Part shown: piece by piece, positions 11,535-24,900 of the stretch
Position numbering within the stretch: position 1 is the stretch's first letter
How the letters are laid out: every line of letters starts with the position of its first letter
Assembly (NCBI GenBank): GCA_963920665.1
Contig: OY987263.1
Coordinates: forward strand, 39,529,218 to 39,593,217
Direction of reading: 5' to 3'
Length of the DNA stretch: 64,000 bases
From: Straminergon stramineum
Lineage: Eukaryota; Streptophyta; Bryopsida; Hypnales; Calliergonaceae
Position numbers and translations under genes: made by a program
Notes under the pieces: generated by a model
Database searches by the model: none
What the model was told of the DNA's origin: nothing
Seen by the model: the letters and a program-made list of their open reading frames with translations, nothing else

Positions 11535-13438
11535 TTGATTAACAAGTTTTGTGAAGGTGGCAAAGAGATTCACATACATGGTAGTAGACCCCAAGCTACC
11601 CTTCTTGCAATTTCCATGAGGTCAACATTCAATGCAAGTATGAAACGGTTTGGAAGTTTGACAATCGTAATCAGCTCTAGTTGTGTGCATCTATGTAATG
11701 GACAATATTTCATCCACAATCAAGATAGTTCGATCGTAATCACACGATATTCATCCACGTAGGCAACAATTACTTGAGTTTTCATCCATGTGCAGAGTTG
11801 GTTACGTCCTGTAACCCACTTGCCGCCTTCTGGCAGCTTCAAGGTTACCTAGTTCATATTATTCTATGCGGGCACTTAGCCACAACATTGTATGGGGCAA
11901 TTTCCACGTCTACAGAAGCTGAATTCGGCAGTTGTCTTCACAAAACAACATTTCTTGCACTCACTTTTGCTGCATTTTTGTTGCCTCATTTCTTAGCTCA
12001 CATTAGGGTAGCACATGGCAATGCAGACATTGGTGATAGCATGTACTAAAAATCTGTAGGGCATGTTCACCTCTTCTTATTCTCTGTATCCCTCCCCTCA
12101 CTGTCCTGTCTGGACAATGCTATTTTGTAGGCATGGGTACCAAACATATATGTTCTACATACACGGAGATGACTTTGTTGTTCTAATCGTTTGCACTTTA
12201 CCCTATGTGCAGGGGAATAAGAAAGCAAACCCGAATGTCTGCAGGAGAGAGGGCTACCAGTATGTGCTTGATTTGCAGTCTTCAGTTCTTGAGTAGCCTC
12301 AGAATTTGTTGCAGCAGGACCTGAGTCGAATTGGAGGATCGAGAGTGCATACACATTCAAAGCTTTCCATGTGACATGAAATTTTCTAGGAAAGGAAGCC
12401 AGTTATGCGAGGGCACATATCTTACTAGCTTGTGTCGCAAACCATTTTGCACACTTCGAGAACCAACGTCTGGAAGCTTAGCAGAGTTCAGTTCACGTCG
12501 ACTTGAATTACCAGTCACATAACGAAGAGGAAGAAAAGCACTCGCACCGTCACTGTGGGCAAGGATGTGGCCGTTATTGCCCACGTCGTGACCGCCACTG
12601 TTCCTCCACCTACTGCGGAGGCCAGACTGCCGAGAGATGATTCTTCGCGGCACTGTTCATCAGCGTGAACAATGCTTTCACACACCCCAACAGTTCACTG
12701 CCTGCTTTTTCCCCACGGTGACCAGCCCGTCGTTTAAGGGTTGATAATGTCAGGCAAAGTGGACCAAGGCAAGCCACAAAAGCCACTCTCATGCCTGCTT
12801 GCAATGACTGATGAGACCCTGAAACTTACCGTACCGACTTTCTTCCAGTTGCCGCCGCAGCCGGATTCCGAGCCCTTCTGTTGACGTGGGCCCTTCTGTT
12901 GACATGGGCCCTCCGTCCTTCACGAAATTCCGGCATGTCTCCACCTCATCAACTTCCGCTCACGGTAAGTGCTGAGGGGAGACGATGAGCACGACGACGA
13001 CGGTGAAACGGAATAATCGGATCTGGAGGGGGAGCAGCGCGTCAGGCGGGAGAGGAGTCGGGATTCGGGAGAGGTGCTGCGCGTTCAGCGGGGGCGGAGC
13101 TGCCCACGTCCCAGCCCTGCCCCCGAAGGAGACTCGCTGTAGTACCTTAGACGGAACCCACCATCCTGTCGGGCTGTTGGCTTCCTCATCTCTAACTTAC
13201 TGTAGTTTTCACGGGCACCGGATCACACTCATGCTAGTATTGACAAGGTTTTCTTACTGAAACTTAGTGTTGGAAACTTGGAATGAGTGTATGGGGGTGA
13301 CTGAATCAGAGATTTGGGCGGTTCGAGGGACTTGTTGTGGAGCATTAGTAGTATTCTATGTTGAGGTGAGATTGAATGTATCGATCAGAAGAGAGAGACG
13401 CTACAACAAGGGAAACTTTCTGAATCTTTAGTCACAAG
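11535..13438. other. GC-richer region upstream of the first receptor kinase, no clear gene
   Basis: Base composition rises from about 11.5 kb. Several ORFs of 60-98 codons occur on both strands, but none has a recognisable domain, good splice-linked continuation or a conserved-looking composition. The region probably contains the promoter and 5' UTR of the receptor kinase starting at 13439. A short duplication, GGGCCCTTCTGTTGAC/ATGGGCCCTCC-like, is seen near 12885-12920. Confidence 0.35.
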
Positions 13439-16400
13439 ATGGCGGCTTCAGAGATGGGGCTTCGCCACAAGTTTCCGTGCACCTTGTGGTTTTGTGTTTT
13501 ATGGACACTCGTTTTGCGCAACTTCATCTCGGCGTTGAATGACGAAGGTACTAGCTAGCTAGAGATTGTCTACCACTTTAGAGATCTGCAAATAGATTTT
13601 CAGATTCTGGAAACAAGGACGTTGTTTTGAAGTTTGGTTCGTAGTTGACACTGGTTGAGTTTTGGAGCAGGTCATGCTTTGCAAGAGTTTCGTAGCCGGT
13701 TGAACGACACGGGTGGTGAGTTGTTGAGTTGGGACGAGTCTCAGGTGACTCCGTGTCAGTGGACTGGGGTTGTTTGCTGCGTTGAGGATGTGCACGTCGT
13801 GTCGATGTAAGTGTTTTGGGTGTTGGTATGAGTCGTTTCGATTGTTTGGTTGTGCGTGATGGTGCTTGCACTTGTGGATTACATTTAGTTCTAAGTATGT
13901 TTTGAAGGGTTTGTTGGAAGGATTTGTTTTTTTGGTTCTGAACGAATGTGACTGTGTTCAGAAACTTGTCCGGAAAACAGCTGGAAGGGAATTTGACTTT
14001 GGACGTGTCCCGTTTGATTCAGCTCCAAGTTTTGAATTTGTCATTGAATGGGTTTCACGGCGCTATTCCCAAGTTGTTGGGGAGCACCGCGAGCTTGAGA
14101 ATCTTGTAAGTCGGCGTTGTTACTAGTCTTGCCGGTTTTCTTCGGCCACAAAATTAGACAGTGTGTGGATGGGCTTCGGCTTCTACAGATATGCGCTTGG
14201 ACCACAGACTGTATTCACTGTTGTTTCTTCACTATTTTCAGGGATTTATCAAATAACAAGTTGAGTGGCGAGATACCTGAAGAGTTGAACGGACTTGTGA
14301 GTCTCGCCTTTCTGTAAGAATCGAAACCCCCGAATGCTTGCTCCCGTTTCAGTTTCAATCATTGAAGTTTACTCCGACTTTGTCTTTTCGGATGTGAAGC
14401 TTATGGTTTAGTGAGCTCAGGATCTCATTCTAATTGCTGAATTATACTCTTTGAAATTATGCAGAAATCTGTCTAACAATGATCTGGAAGGCAGTCTGCC
14501 CCATGGAAGAGTACGAGATTCTTTCAATGCCACCTCGTAAGTACGGCTGTGCACCCTAAGTCTCACATGGATGTTGAATCTGTAAGGTAATTTTCGTTGT
14601 ATTGGAGTGTTTAGAGCGCCAAAATTGTGACATTCAGGTACTCAAAGCTTTGGAAACCAGGACTGGCATATACTTGTGAAACGTTCGCCACGATTCTTGC
14701 GAGGATGGTGATTTGTAGACTTTACGGCACTCTTATTTGCAAACGCCGTTCTTGCTTCATCGTAGCCTGGTTTAGTGGGCTTCAAGTAACCGACAGAATG
14801 AGATGCCTTTGATTCGAATTTCATTGATTCATTTTTAGGTTACTTGATTCAAGCTATGTCCAAATGATTTACTTGGCAGATTTGAGGGGAATGACAAACT
14901 ATGTGGTTATCCAACTAACCAAGAGTGTGCAAGCAATATCCGTTCTTTAAATGAAATCTCACCAGGTACCCAGCCTTCCACGATTGACCTACTTACTTTG
15001 AATTCTTCAAGGGCCTCAACATTTGATGTTACATGAAAACTTGTGTAAAAATCAGATTACCTGAACTAGTGTCATTGTGGAAGTTTAGGGTTTTGAGGTT
15101 GTGGAATGTTCAGATGTCGCAGCAGATGCAATCCCCAAAGGGGAGGACAAGAAGAAACTGAGCGTGGGAGAGATTGTTGCTATATGCATCTCTGCATTTG
15201 CAATCAGCAAAATTTTCTTGTTCTTGATTTGGTACCACCGACGGAAGAAGATGCGGAGCAACTGCGAAGTCAAACTGTCAGGTACCACTTTAGGGTTCAT
15301 TCTGCTTGCAACACTCAATGCAGTTTTTGTGGGTATTTTGTTTCGTTACATGGTGTGCAGCTACTAAACGTCGGGATGGTGTATTTTAGTTGGTTTTTCT
15401 GGAATAGATCTAATAATGCGGATTAAGTAACTTTGCTTCGTTTGTGCAGGTGGGAAGATGATAATGTTCCAGCAAACAGGGCATGCGACTCCACTGGCGA
15501 CGGCAGTGCTTCACAAAGCCGAGAAGCTGAAACCTCAAGACATCATCGGCAGTGGAGGCTACGGCACGGTGTACAAACTTGTTTTGGACGACATGTCCAC
15601 ATTCGCCGTGAAGAAACTGGCCAAGGAAGGCGGAGAGCGGGATCGAGGCTTTGAACGGGAGCTTCAAACCATGGCCGACGTGAAACACAGAAACGTGTTG
15701 ACTCTGCGTGGCTACTACAGCGGACCCCACATCAATCTTTTAGTCTACGACTTGATGCCGAATGGCAACTTGGAATCCGTCCTGCATGGTAACAAACTCC
15801 TGGTCCACCACTTCCACACAGCTTTCAACTCTTATCACTTGTAATCTCAAATGCATGAAATCGTAGATTTACAAATTTTTCAAGTAAAGTTTCACTGTTT
15901 CAAGAGCTTTTAGACATCATAACTACGAATGAAAATAGACGGCCAGTAGCTCCTACATAAACCACTAAGAATGTCATAGCAAAGAACTCGAGACCTTACA
16001 AAACAAGTGAAATCGAAGAGTTGAAAAGTACTTGATTGAAAAATAGTACAGAATGGGCTGGTTATTTAGCACGAATTACCATAGCAACATCATATTGAAG
16101 ATTCTTTGTATGATTCTATTAGTTCCTGGAAAAAATTGCTTTATTTTACTGAAAACCTTTGTGCTTTCATCTTTGTCTGGGGATTGATATATATATTCAT
16201 TGATTGCGTTGGTGTTGCAAGCAGATTATGCAAGACGGAACGTTGATCCTATCAACTGGGATTTGCGTCTCAAGATCGCCTTGGGCGTTGCTCGAGGATT
16301 GAGTTACTTGCATTACGACTGCATTCCTCACATTATTCACCGGGATATCAAGTGCAGCAACATTCTTCTCGATGAGAACATGGAGGCCCGCGTTGCAGAC

Positions 16401-17404
16401 TTTGGGCTTGCCAAATTTATTCGGCCTCAGGAGACTCACGTGAGCACCATAGCTGCAGGAACTCTTGGCTATTTACCTCCGGGTATGGTCTCTCAATACA
16501 CTTTAACCTCCTAACTTTCAAGCTCAAAATTAGTAGTCTACTTTGTAACTTTCAAAACTAAGTTATAATGTTATAAAGTGTAGGGCATGGTTTTTCCTTT
16601 CTATTGGTTTGATTTGCTACCTTCCTGGAAGCTTTGTAAGCAATTTATTTCAACTCCTCTATGGAAGTAGCTACGCTTGGCCATTTAGGCTGTTATCACG
16701 TGATCGTGCTTCTCTCTTTCTGTCTCTCATTATGCGGTGCAATTGAATGTGCAGAGTATTTGGAAACTGGGAAGATCACCGAGAAAGGGGACGTGTACAG
16801 CTTCGGTATTGTGCTGCTTGAGCTTCTGACTGGAAAGCGGACTCAGAATGATGGTTTTAGAGACCACGATTTTAGTATAGTCCAATGGGTGAACATCCAC
16901 GGCACTCTGTCCAACCCTTGCAAGCATCCTTCTAATTTCTGTGATACATCTCTTCTTACAAGTTTATTTGACGACACACGAAACCCTAGTCGTGATTGAC
17001 ATACTCAGGCTTTGCTTGTGAGTTGCTCAGTGTGTGATACATTTCTTTTTACTCCACGTTCTGACCCTAATCGTGGCTGGGTGCAGGCCAATGCGTTGTT
17101 AGCAGAGAACCAGCCGGAGGAAATTTTTGACGAGAGCATATTGGGCTCAGCCCCCGATGAGGATCTTCTCACCGCCCTCAGTTTAGCCATGAATTGTACA
17201 AACGAAATACCGAAAGCCCGGCCCAGCATGCAGCACGTTGTCAAGGTGCTGCAGAAGCTTTGTGGAGAAGACGATACGGTAATCGGCAGTTCCAGACAGT
17301 TCAGCCAGCGGTCTTCGTTTCAGAGCTTAGGGATCCCTGTAACCCAAAGCAGCGTCAAAACCTCCCCAGAGACGGGACTGGTTTACCCTTGCGACGCAGT
17401 TTGA
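13439..17404 (+). CDS. LRR receptor-like kinase, FEI-like (copy 1)
   Basis: Predicted 611-aa plasma-membrane receptor kinase in 11 exons: 13439-13547, 13671-13806, 13962-14105, 14242-14313, 14465-14536, 14880-14965, 15114-15281, 15450-15788, 16225-16482, 16755-16888, 17087-17404. All introns are GT-AG and phases agree. It has a signal peptide, a cysteine pair motif ([10 protein letters not shown]), about five leucine-rich repeats ([14 protein letters not shown] type), a transmembrane helix at about residues 222-246, then a Ser/Thr kinase. The P-loop is GSGGYG (296-301), the ATP lysine K317, catalytic HRD 414-416 and DFG 434-436, so all key residues are present. Length and the GGK-x-x-MF segment before the kinase fit the FEI1/FEI2 subfamily (LRR XIII), linked in Arabidopsis to cell-wall signalling. 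It is in tandem with a paralogue at 21975. Family assignment is firm; ligand and exact orthology are unknown. Confidence 0.88.
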
Positions 17405-18663
17405 GCAAGCTGACAGTGTATTATATTTTTTGAGCTGTTTTTCCCACTCATAAGTGGCCCGGTGGGTGTCCAGCTTTGGCTTCGACGAAGTCAAGCATAG
17501 CTGTGTATCAGTTTGTGTACAATAACAATGAGATCAGCTGGAGCCATGGAGTCATGGAGCCGTGTAATATAACCTACTTTGGCAGGATTGAGGTTTTTGT
17601 CACTCTCGTCAGAGTTCCTCAACAATTTTGCACTCTCGACTGTAAATAGAACATGCTCATTCAGGAACTGTGTGCTCCCAATTACTTCTGAAGTTACTTG
17701 GTATGTGTTGCGCAATGATATGCCGAAGCATCTGAATACGCGTGTAGACATTTGAAGCTATTTTGGTTGTTGGGGATTGAAGGAAAAGCTGTAAGTATGT
17801 ACTCATTGTACTGCACTAGTATAACTCTTGGCTCTATTCAGCCCGCACCAACTATACTTCTGGTCTCAAAGGCTTAAGCTATTATTACTGTCACGACATG
17901 CTGGAGGAGCTACTTCAACTCCCTTGGAACCCGAAATCCAGACTCTTTTTGGGGACAACTTTGAGTTTATTTCAAGTAGGACATACGAAAAGCTTCACGA
18001 ATATGATAAATTTTGGCCACTCACTCACTGATTAGCATGTAAATCGAGCAGTAGTAAATCTGGAACTTCCGAGGCTTAATTTGGTTGCCAATTATAGTCT
18101 GTTGGAGAAGGGTCACTCAATTCTGCCGGTGAATTTGTCGTTGACTTTTGCATGTAAAGTTTCGAGAACTCCTCCTCTTCCCTTCCAGATGCTTCTTAAA
18201 CCACTTACATTCTTACAAATGTTCTGCAGTTCTGCTACCTATTTTAGGCATAACTATTTTACGGTAGTGCACACAGACTACATGCCTGCCTGGAATCTGA
18301 TCAGTCTCATTCATTCTATCTACAGATTCTTCAGAGTCCAGACAAAAGTGCCGGGTACAGGCCATGCTCACAAAAGCCATGGAAAGAGGCGTGGGCTCCA
18401 AGTATGTAATATGCAGCCGTAACTTTTTGAAATGTTTTGGACAGAGTGGGGATTCTTGAGAATCTACTGTGCACTCTTCATTCTATTTACGGTAATGTTT
18501 GGGAGGTGTGGCAGTGAGCATGGAAATCGGCAACGGCATGAGAGCTTCTCCCCAGCCACTTGCACGAATTTATTTCACGGCGTTGAGGAAGTAGTTGCAG
18601 ACTCACAGAGGGGCTGCAGCTTTTGGACCTCACTGGCAGTGACTGACTGGCTGGCTTAACTAA
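17405..18663. other. 3' UTR and intergenic sequence after receptor kinase 1
   Basis: The first few hundred bases presumably hold the 3' UTR. ORFs of 60-113 codons at 17828-18660 have no recognisable features. Nothing else is seen before the miniature element at 18664. Confidence 0.4.
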
Positions 18664-18918
18664 GAGCATCACCACCCGGCTTGCAAAATGCGGGGCCATC
18701 CAATTTGCAAACCAACCCCCCCCCACACCCATAGCATGCTATAAGTTCCCAAATTTGGACCGCTTTGCAAGGTCCATCCAATGGGCTATAGAGCTAAAGG
18801 TCCATGCTCTTGGGGAAAGTGCCAGTGGTCTTGTCTCTTGTGGTTTGCAAGCCACTCAAGGCTTTTGGCCTGGTCTCTTAACAAGCTCATCTGTTTTGCA
18901 AGACAAGTGGGGATGCTC
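18664..18918. mobile_element. PIF/Harbinger-type MITE
   Basis: The element is 255 bp with inverted ends GAGCATCACCAC and GTGGGGATGCTC, flanked on both sides by TAA (18661-18663 and 18919-18921). A 3-bp TWA target duplication with such ends fits Tourist-like MITEs of the PIF/Harbinger superfamily. The interior has no ORF; it contains repeated TTTGCAAG/CTTGCAAA motifs. Confidence 0.65.
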
Positions 18919-19066
18919 TAAGCTTATCTAGTCTACTTGTTGCACTTTTGATAGGTGCTCACGATTGTTTACAAATGTGGACAAATTCGGTAACCTAACT
19001 TACCTCCCAAGAAAACTGAATCACACCAAAAAAATTGTGAATACTAGAATCCATTTTTAAATTTAT

Positions 19067-19339
19067 GGTCAATTTCATTAAAATGGCAGTGTTCCAATAA
19101 ATTGGCAGTATTCTAGAAAATTGGTGGTCCATTTCACTACTTTGGCATGGTTTGAAATCTAAACTTGTCCTACATGTCTAAAATCTAGACATGTCATAGA
19201 TAGTTTAGACCATGCAATCTGAAATCTATAAGTGTCCTAGATGTTAGAAGTCTATAACAGTCTTAGATGTCCTTTTATAGTTTAGACTACACGGTCTAAA
19301 AAATGGCATTTGAATACTGCCAATTTAATGAAATTGACC
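19067..19339. mobile_element. MITE with GGTCAATTTCATTAAAATGGC-like ends, long form
   Basis: The termini GGTCAATTTCATTAAAATGG and CCAATTTAATGAAATTGACC are inverted copies. The interior contains a series of palindromic TCTAAAATCTAGA-like pieces. A closely matching long copy lies at 33353-33632, and shorter relatives occur through 27-42 kb. No coding capacity. Confidence 0.75.
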
Positions 19340-20744
19340 TTATTTGAATTTAAATTTAGTTATATTGATGACCTCTAGGGTGGATCTAGTTTAGAGCTTC
19401 CACACCTTACCAATTCCCCAAACTTGGCAAGCTCAAATTTTTCATCTAATTTTGAAGAACCCTCCATTTCCTTGTCCCTCATCCTTGCTCACCAAATACA
19501 CCCCATAAGTAGTTGAGTGGACACTCATCAAGTAGAATATAAGATAAAGTAACTAAAGTGAGGATGAACATTGATTTCAAGAGCCATTCCTTGACACGTT
19601 GGGATTGAGTGTCAAGAAAATATTGGGAGGGACCTGAGGCACTTTTCTTCTACATTTGAAGAGCATCACACCTCTTGCACATAAGGGGGTGTGTGCTCTA
19701 AGCTGATTATTGGATTATTCTAAACCTTTAGAATTTCTATATTAATATATATAGAGTCCATAGGATGCAAAACTCAATTTTGATCTCAAAGGTGCTTACC
19801 TATTTTATGCTTTGTTAATTTTGAAATTCTCTTACCCACCTAAAAATAAATTGGGGTCTTTGAGTCCAATTGTGAATTCAAACTTGCCAGATTAAATTAT
19901 CTGAATGTAACTTCATCAATTCCACTTCAGTTCTGGACCCACGGTGAAAATTTTGACCCAGACTTGCCCAAGCAATGAATGCAAGCCATGAGCGCTATGG
20001 AGCTGGAGCACATTCACTGGGTGGGTATCTTATAATAAGCAGGTAGGTTAAAGCCCCTGCCACTGGGTCCCAATAATAGTTCATGTGATAAATTCAGAGT
20101 GGGTGTGAAAAGCACGCGGGGCCAGTAGGCCAATATCAACCCTCCCAAAGCAGTCCTTTTCGTAACTTATTTAAGAAAATTTCTCGCTCCACCCTTGATG
20201 AGCCTCATCGATCGACGGGCCTCATTGCCATACTAAAAATAGTGCCGAATTTCAGCTTACCACTTCTAATAATGAAACTACAAATGCTGCTACGGCTGAG
20301 TGGGTATTATTACTTCTTTCTTGCAGTTGAAATAGTTTGTTTCATTTTGTTTTGCGCCAAAACAAAAACACTGCAAATGCTACTGACAAATTATTATTCA
20401 TCTGCTACACATTCTTCTGAACCGAAGTGCAGTATCTTACTGAAGAACTCCTTCCCTACCGAAGGACATGCAGTACTTCGTCGGCCTGCAGTGCCGAAAC
20501 TCGATCAGCCAAAAGCAACTGCCAGTTTGCAACCATGGAATCTGGGAACTTGAGAGTTGCCCATTTGGCGTATCGAAATATAAACTACTGTACAGTGGGA
20601 GACGACACGTGATACTCACAGCCTTAAATATGGTACAGTATCAATCTTTTGTCACCTCGGGCCTTGTTGTTGGGGTGTCCAGTCATAATTTCCTACTATC
20701 AATAAACGTTCGATAGTCAACTAACCTCACTGTCCTAGCTACTG
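19340..20744. other. Intergenic, no gene seen
   Basis: AT-rich to mixed sequence between the miniature elements at 19067 and 20745. Overlapping ORFs at 20242-20716 occupy several frames at once and look like chance. No RNA gene or further repeat was recognised. Confidence 0.35.
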
Positions 20745-20940
20745 TACACTACTGATTTGTCCCGGTACAATAGTGAGGGAAGAAATTTTGTGTCACCTGG
20801 AAAGTTAGTGTTACTACGGTATAAAATTTTATTTTGATGGAAATTGGTGCAATACAGTTAAATTCCTACCTGCACTAATTCAAACAACGCGACTTTGGTA
20901 TATTAGTGGCACACACACAATTAGGACAAATCAGTGGAGT
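20745..20940. mobile_element. MITE with CACTGATTTGTCC-like ends, copy A
   Basis: Left end CACTACTGATTTGTCC and right end GGACAAATCAGTGGAGT are inverted. Internal sequence (GGAAATTGGTGCAATACAG, GCACTAATTCAAA, GCGACTTTGGTA) matches the element in a STRAP intron at 46961-47135, which defines a small dispersed family. No ORF. Confidence 0.6.
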
Positions 20941-21974
20941 ATGGCTAACTTAACTTCAATCTGTGCTTGCATATACGAGTTCTCATCATCAACCCAATGC
21001 TTCAGGAAATGCTTCGCAGCTACGGTAAACCTCCATAACATCATGAATCCGGGACTCAAAAAACTTCATCAGTTGTTGCGGCAATTGAGCTTCCAATTGG
21101 TAACTTAAGCTTAATGACTGATTGCGGTGGAGTCAGTGGTTGCACGTCGACTCCGAAGAACCGAAACCACCGAACCTCCAGGGACTACTCAGTCACAACT
21201 CACAAACAGATGAAAAAAACACGCCGGTTTCTTCGACTGCTTGGCGCAAATTGACGTCATCGACAGAAAATTCAGGTAGTGTCTTTCCTTTTTACAGCGC
21301 AAATATCCCGAGTCTTGTTCCGGTATTCCAGTTTCGAGGCCTCGTTGACAATCTTGACGGGAGCTCACACATCGTGGGACGTGACTGTAGCGGCCACCAT
21401 GTGCAGCTTTTACCTTTTCTCCGAACCGGTGGCGGGACGGGATGGTGGCCGAAGGATTCGTACTTTCGTAGCCTTCGGTTGTCTCACTGGCCTGGTAGTC
21501 GACTGCTTGTGATTTTTTTCACTTGAATGCACCGATCGACAACATTCATGGACACAGAGACACCGAAGATTGTTCTTTAAAAAGGAAATTCCAAGTTTTT
21601 AAACAGTTTTCTAACGTCGTAGGTATCGATTCTGATTCGATTTTCACTTTGCTTAGTTAAGATTGCTGGAGCATCGGGAATCAAGGTTCTTCAATCTTCT
21701 TGGAATTGGTTGTGGACAAGTGGTATGCTCGACACCATCGAAGCTAAGTTGAGATTTTCCACAGATTTTTGTTGCTGGAGCTGGGAAGGTTTTGGCAAGT
21801 TTTAGAGCGTGTTTTCAGGGTGTTACTTCAGAGCGTTATTTCAATGGCGAGAGTATCGGTGAAGATACTGGTGTTGTGTGGGCACTTTCATGTTCTTGTT
21901 TGTTAAAAAAGACTGGCGGTGAAACCTTTAGGTTTTTATCGAAACCTCGAGCAAGGTTAGAGTTCTAGTCCAGA
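20941..21974. other. Upstream region of receptor kinase 2
   Basis: No independent gene is supported. The 134-codon frame at 21122-21526 overlaps another frame and has no domain. The last 300-400 bp before the ATG at 21975 probably form the promoter and 5' UTR of the receptor kinase. Confidence 0.35.
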
Positions 21975-24900
21975 ATGGCAACGGCGTCGTCTGGGGTTCG
22001 GCTGGTGCTCCTCACCTCGCTTATTCTCGCATTAAATTGCGGAGTGTCCGAGGCTGTGAATGCCGAAGGCAAAGTGTTAGAAGCCTTTCAGCGACGCTTG
22101 GACGATCCTTTGGGCGCCCTGCGCAACTGGAATGACTCAGACAGGACGCCGTGCAAATGGAAGGGCATCGTTTGCAACAACGTAACGAACGTCGTTACCA
22201 TCATGTAAGCAAATGCACCAGCTCCTGACACACTTTCACAGTATTTTAGAGGCAAAATGTTAGAAGATGTGAACCTCCAATGGCTGAAGTGACTACTCTG
22301 AAATCCATAGAGTAGTTTGTGGTTTTGGTAATGGCAATGCTGCAATTTATAACTTGCAAGTGTGTTTTGCTGTCCCTGATGGCAGCAACCTTCCGTCCCA
22401 GAATCTTACCGGTACTCTTGCGCCTCAGTTAGCGTTGTTGAAGCACCTGAAAAGATTGTAAGCTCCACCCCCGCCCAGAGCCTACTGTTTTTGAATGTTC
22501 CACTTGAAGAATGGATATGTCGTTGTTGTGTTCAGTTCTCACCAATTTCGGGCAATTGTTTGCAGGTCGCTGAATCAGAATAACATTGTTGGAAGCATAC
22601 CGGCGTCGTTCGGCAACCTCTCAAACTTACTGGTCTTGTAAGTGCTAGGAGCACCAGGTTTTCTGAAGTGTGGTCTTTCTAGGGTTTTGCTTGAGTTTTG
22701 CTGCTTCTGTGAGGGATGTTTGCCGTTTTACTGAGTTTTATGGAGTTCATATTTTTCCTCCGACACAGGAATTTGCGTAACAACTCCCTTACCACAAAAA
22801 TTCCCTCCACGATTGGCGATTTGAAAAACCTTCAGTTCCTGGATTTGGCGAATAACCTGCTGGACGGCGCAATTCCCGGAAGCTTCAGCAATTTGACGGG
22901 ATTGTATTTCTTGTAAGCTCTTCGCACTCTGAGCTTTGGCTTTGTCCGCTATATCCATGTTGCCAACTGTCAGGACGGCAGCTTGACTTCTGAGAGAGAT
23001 GCTACAGAACGGAAAGCATTTTTGTTCAGTTTTTGGACCGATTACGTTAGTCATGTGCTGAAAGAACGTATTTCCTTTTGTAGCGATGTATCCTACAATG
23101 CGCTCTCCGGAAAGGTGCCAGAGGGAGCTCTGCTGCGCTTCAACATTAACTCGTAAGTGGTTGCTTAGACCTTCTTGTTCTTCTGGAAGACCCTTAGCTT
23201 ATAGATTTTCCTTACCAGCGTTTGTTGTCTCGATTGTCTACAATTCTCGAATTTATTGAAGTGCTTGCCTTTCTGGGGTTCTGATTCTGTGAGGAGACTT
23301 CTGTGTCAACTTGATGGACGACGATATTGTTGTGGTGCGGCAGGTATTTAGGAAATGAAAATTTATGTGGAAGACCATCTTTAGGGCTGACCTCTTGCTC
23401 ACCATCCCCGGCCCTTGCGCCTGTCCTAGCTCCAGCCCTCGCGCCTGTCCTCGCTCCACCTGTCCTTGCTCCGAGTGTTGGACCGTCTCTTCTTCTAGGT
23501 GTGTTCTTGCATCCGAGACTGTTCTCTGTAGCATGATCTCAGTAGCATTCATTGGCAAGAATGAAGCATGTTTCCATGTGAAAGATTAAACTTCGTTTCT
23601 TGAGAATGACTCAGCGGCTTAGTCTTCTCTAAGTTCTTTAGGGTTAGATCTCTTAGTACGTTGAACATTTTTTCACAAAGATGACTAGCCTCTCTGTAGG
23701 ATAAAGTTTTGACCGTGCTTTGGTTTAGTTGCACACCGTGTATTTGACAATATCTTCAATTGCCGGACGCAGTTAGCAAGAAGCACAAGCCGCCCTTGAG
23801 TTTGGTGCAGATCGTGCTTCTGGCTGTTGGCTTGTTTCTTGGATTCAAGTTTATCATTGCCGTGATTGCCATCATGCACTGGGTGAGAAAGGACAACCAC
23901 GTCGAAATCAATCTTGGAGCAGGTTTGTATTCATCGAATGTAGAGGTTTCGTTTCTGAAGTTTTTCACAGCATGAATTCAAGATTTTCGTCTGTCCCTTA
24001 CAATGAATGTTGAAAATTTACAAAACTCCGTTTCGTACAATTGATGTTCATCGAGGACGATTCAATATAATCCATCGATGGAAAGAAAATGAAATGCTCT
24101 ACATCATGAATCAATGGCATAGATTAGGTGCAGGAGTTCCTGTTAATTTTTATGATTCTTTAGATTTGATCTTGCTCTTTTAGTTTGTGCACTTGGGGTT
24201 AAGTACAAAGCTTTAGGGTTTTCTGATTTTCTGATTATTTTTCCAGGCGGGAAGATCGTCATGTTTCAAGGAGGCAAGAGCGTTCCGACTTCGAAGGAGA
24301 TGCTGACTGCTTTGCGACAGATTCGCAAGAGGCACATCATTGGAGAGGGTGGCTATGGCGTTGTGTACAAGCTACAGGTGAATGAGCACTCGACCTTGGC
24401 AGTGAAGAAACTCAAGACGTGCTTGGAGTCGGAACGAGGCTTTGAGAATGAATTAGATACTCTTGGAACCGTGAAGCACCGAAACCTGGTGAAGCTCAAG
24501 GGCTTCTGCTCCGCTCCGAATGTGAAGCTCTTGATTTACGACTTCCTTCCAGGCGGCAACCTCGATCAGCTCCTTCATGGTGAGAATGCCCTGGATTCCT
24601 TTTTTTCTCATTTCTGACACTCGTTTTGATCCGTGAATTTTTGTGTCTTCGACTCTCTTTTTTGATTTGGGATCATATTGCATATGATATTGAACCCTAA
24701 GTTTATTGTTCGTCACCATTGCTCAAATGATGTAACTACGAAAGCAACGAAATTAGGTTGTCAAATACTGCTTATTGAAGTAGTTCTTCATATTTTGAAC
24801 AATGTGAGTTTGAAACTGCACAAATAGAAGTATGAATCTTAATGTGAATCAACATTATGGTTATATTGATATTCGTGAATTTTACAAAGAATTAACTTCT

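Noticed and set aside
12357..13260. ORFs of 91-98 codons on both strands upstream of receptor kinase 1
   Set aside because: No domain, no signal peptide, no splice-linked partner; overlapping frames in a GC-rich upstream region.
21122..21526. 134-codon ORF upstream of receptor kinase 2
   Set aside because: No recognisable motif, overlaps a second frame, and sits where the kinase promoter is expected.
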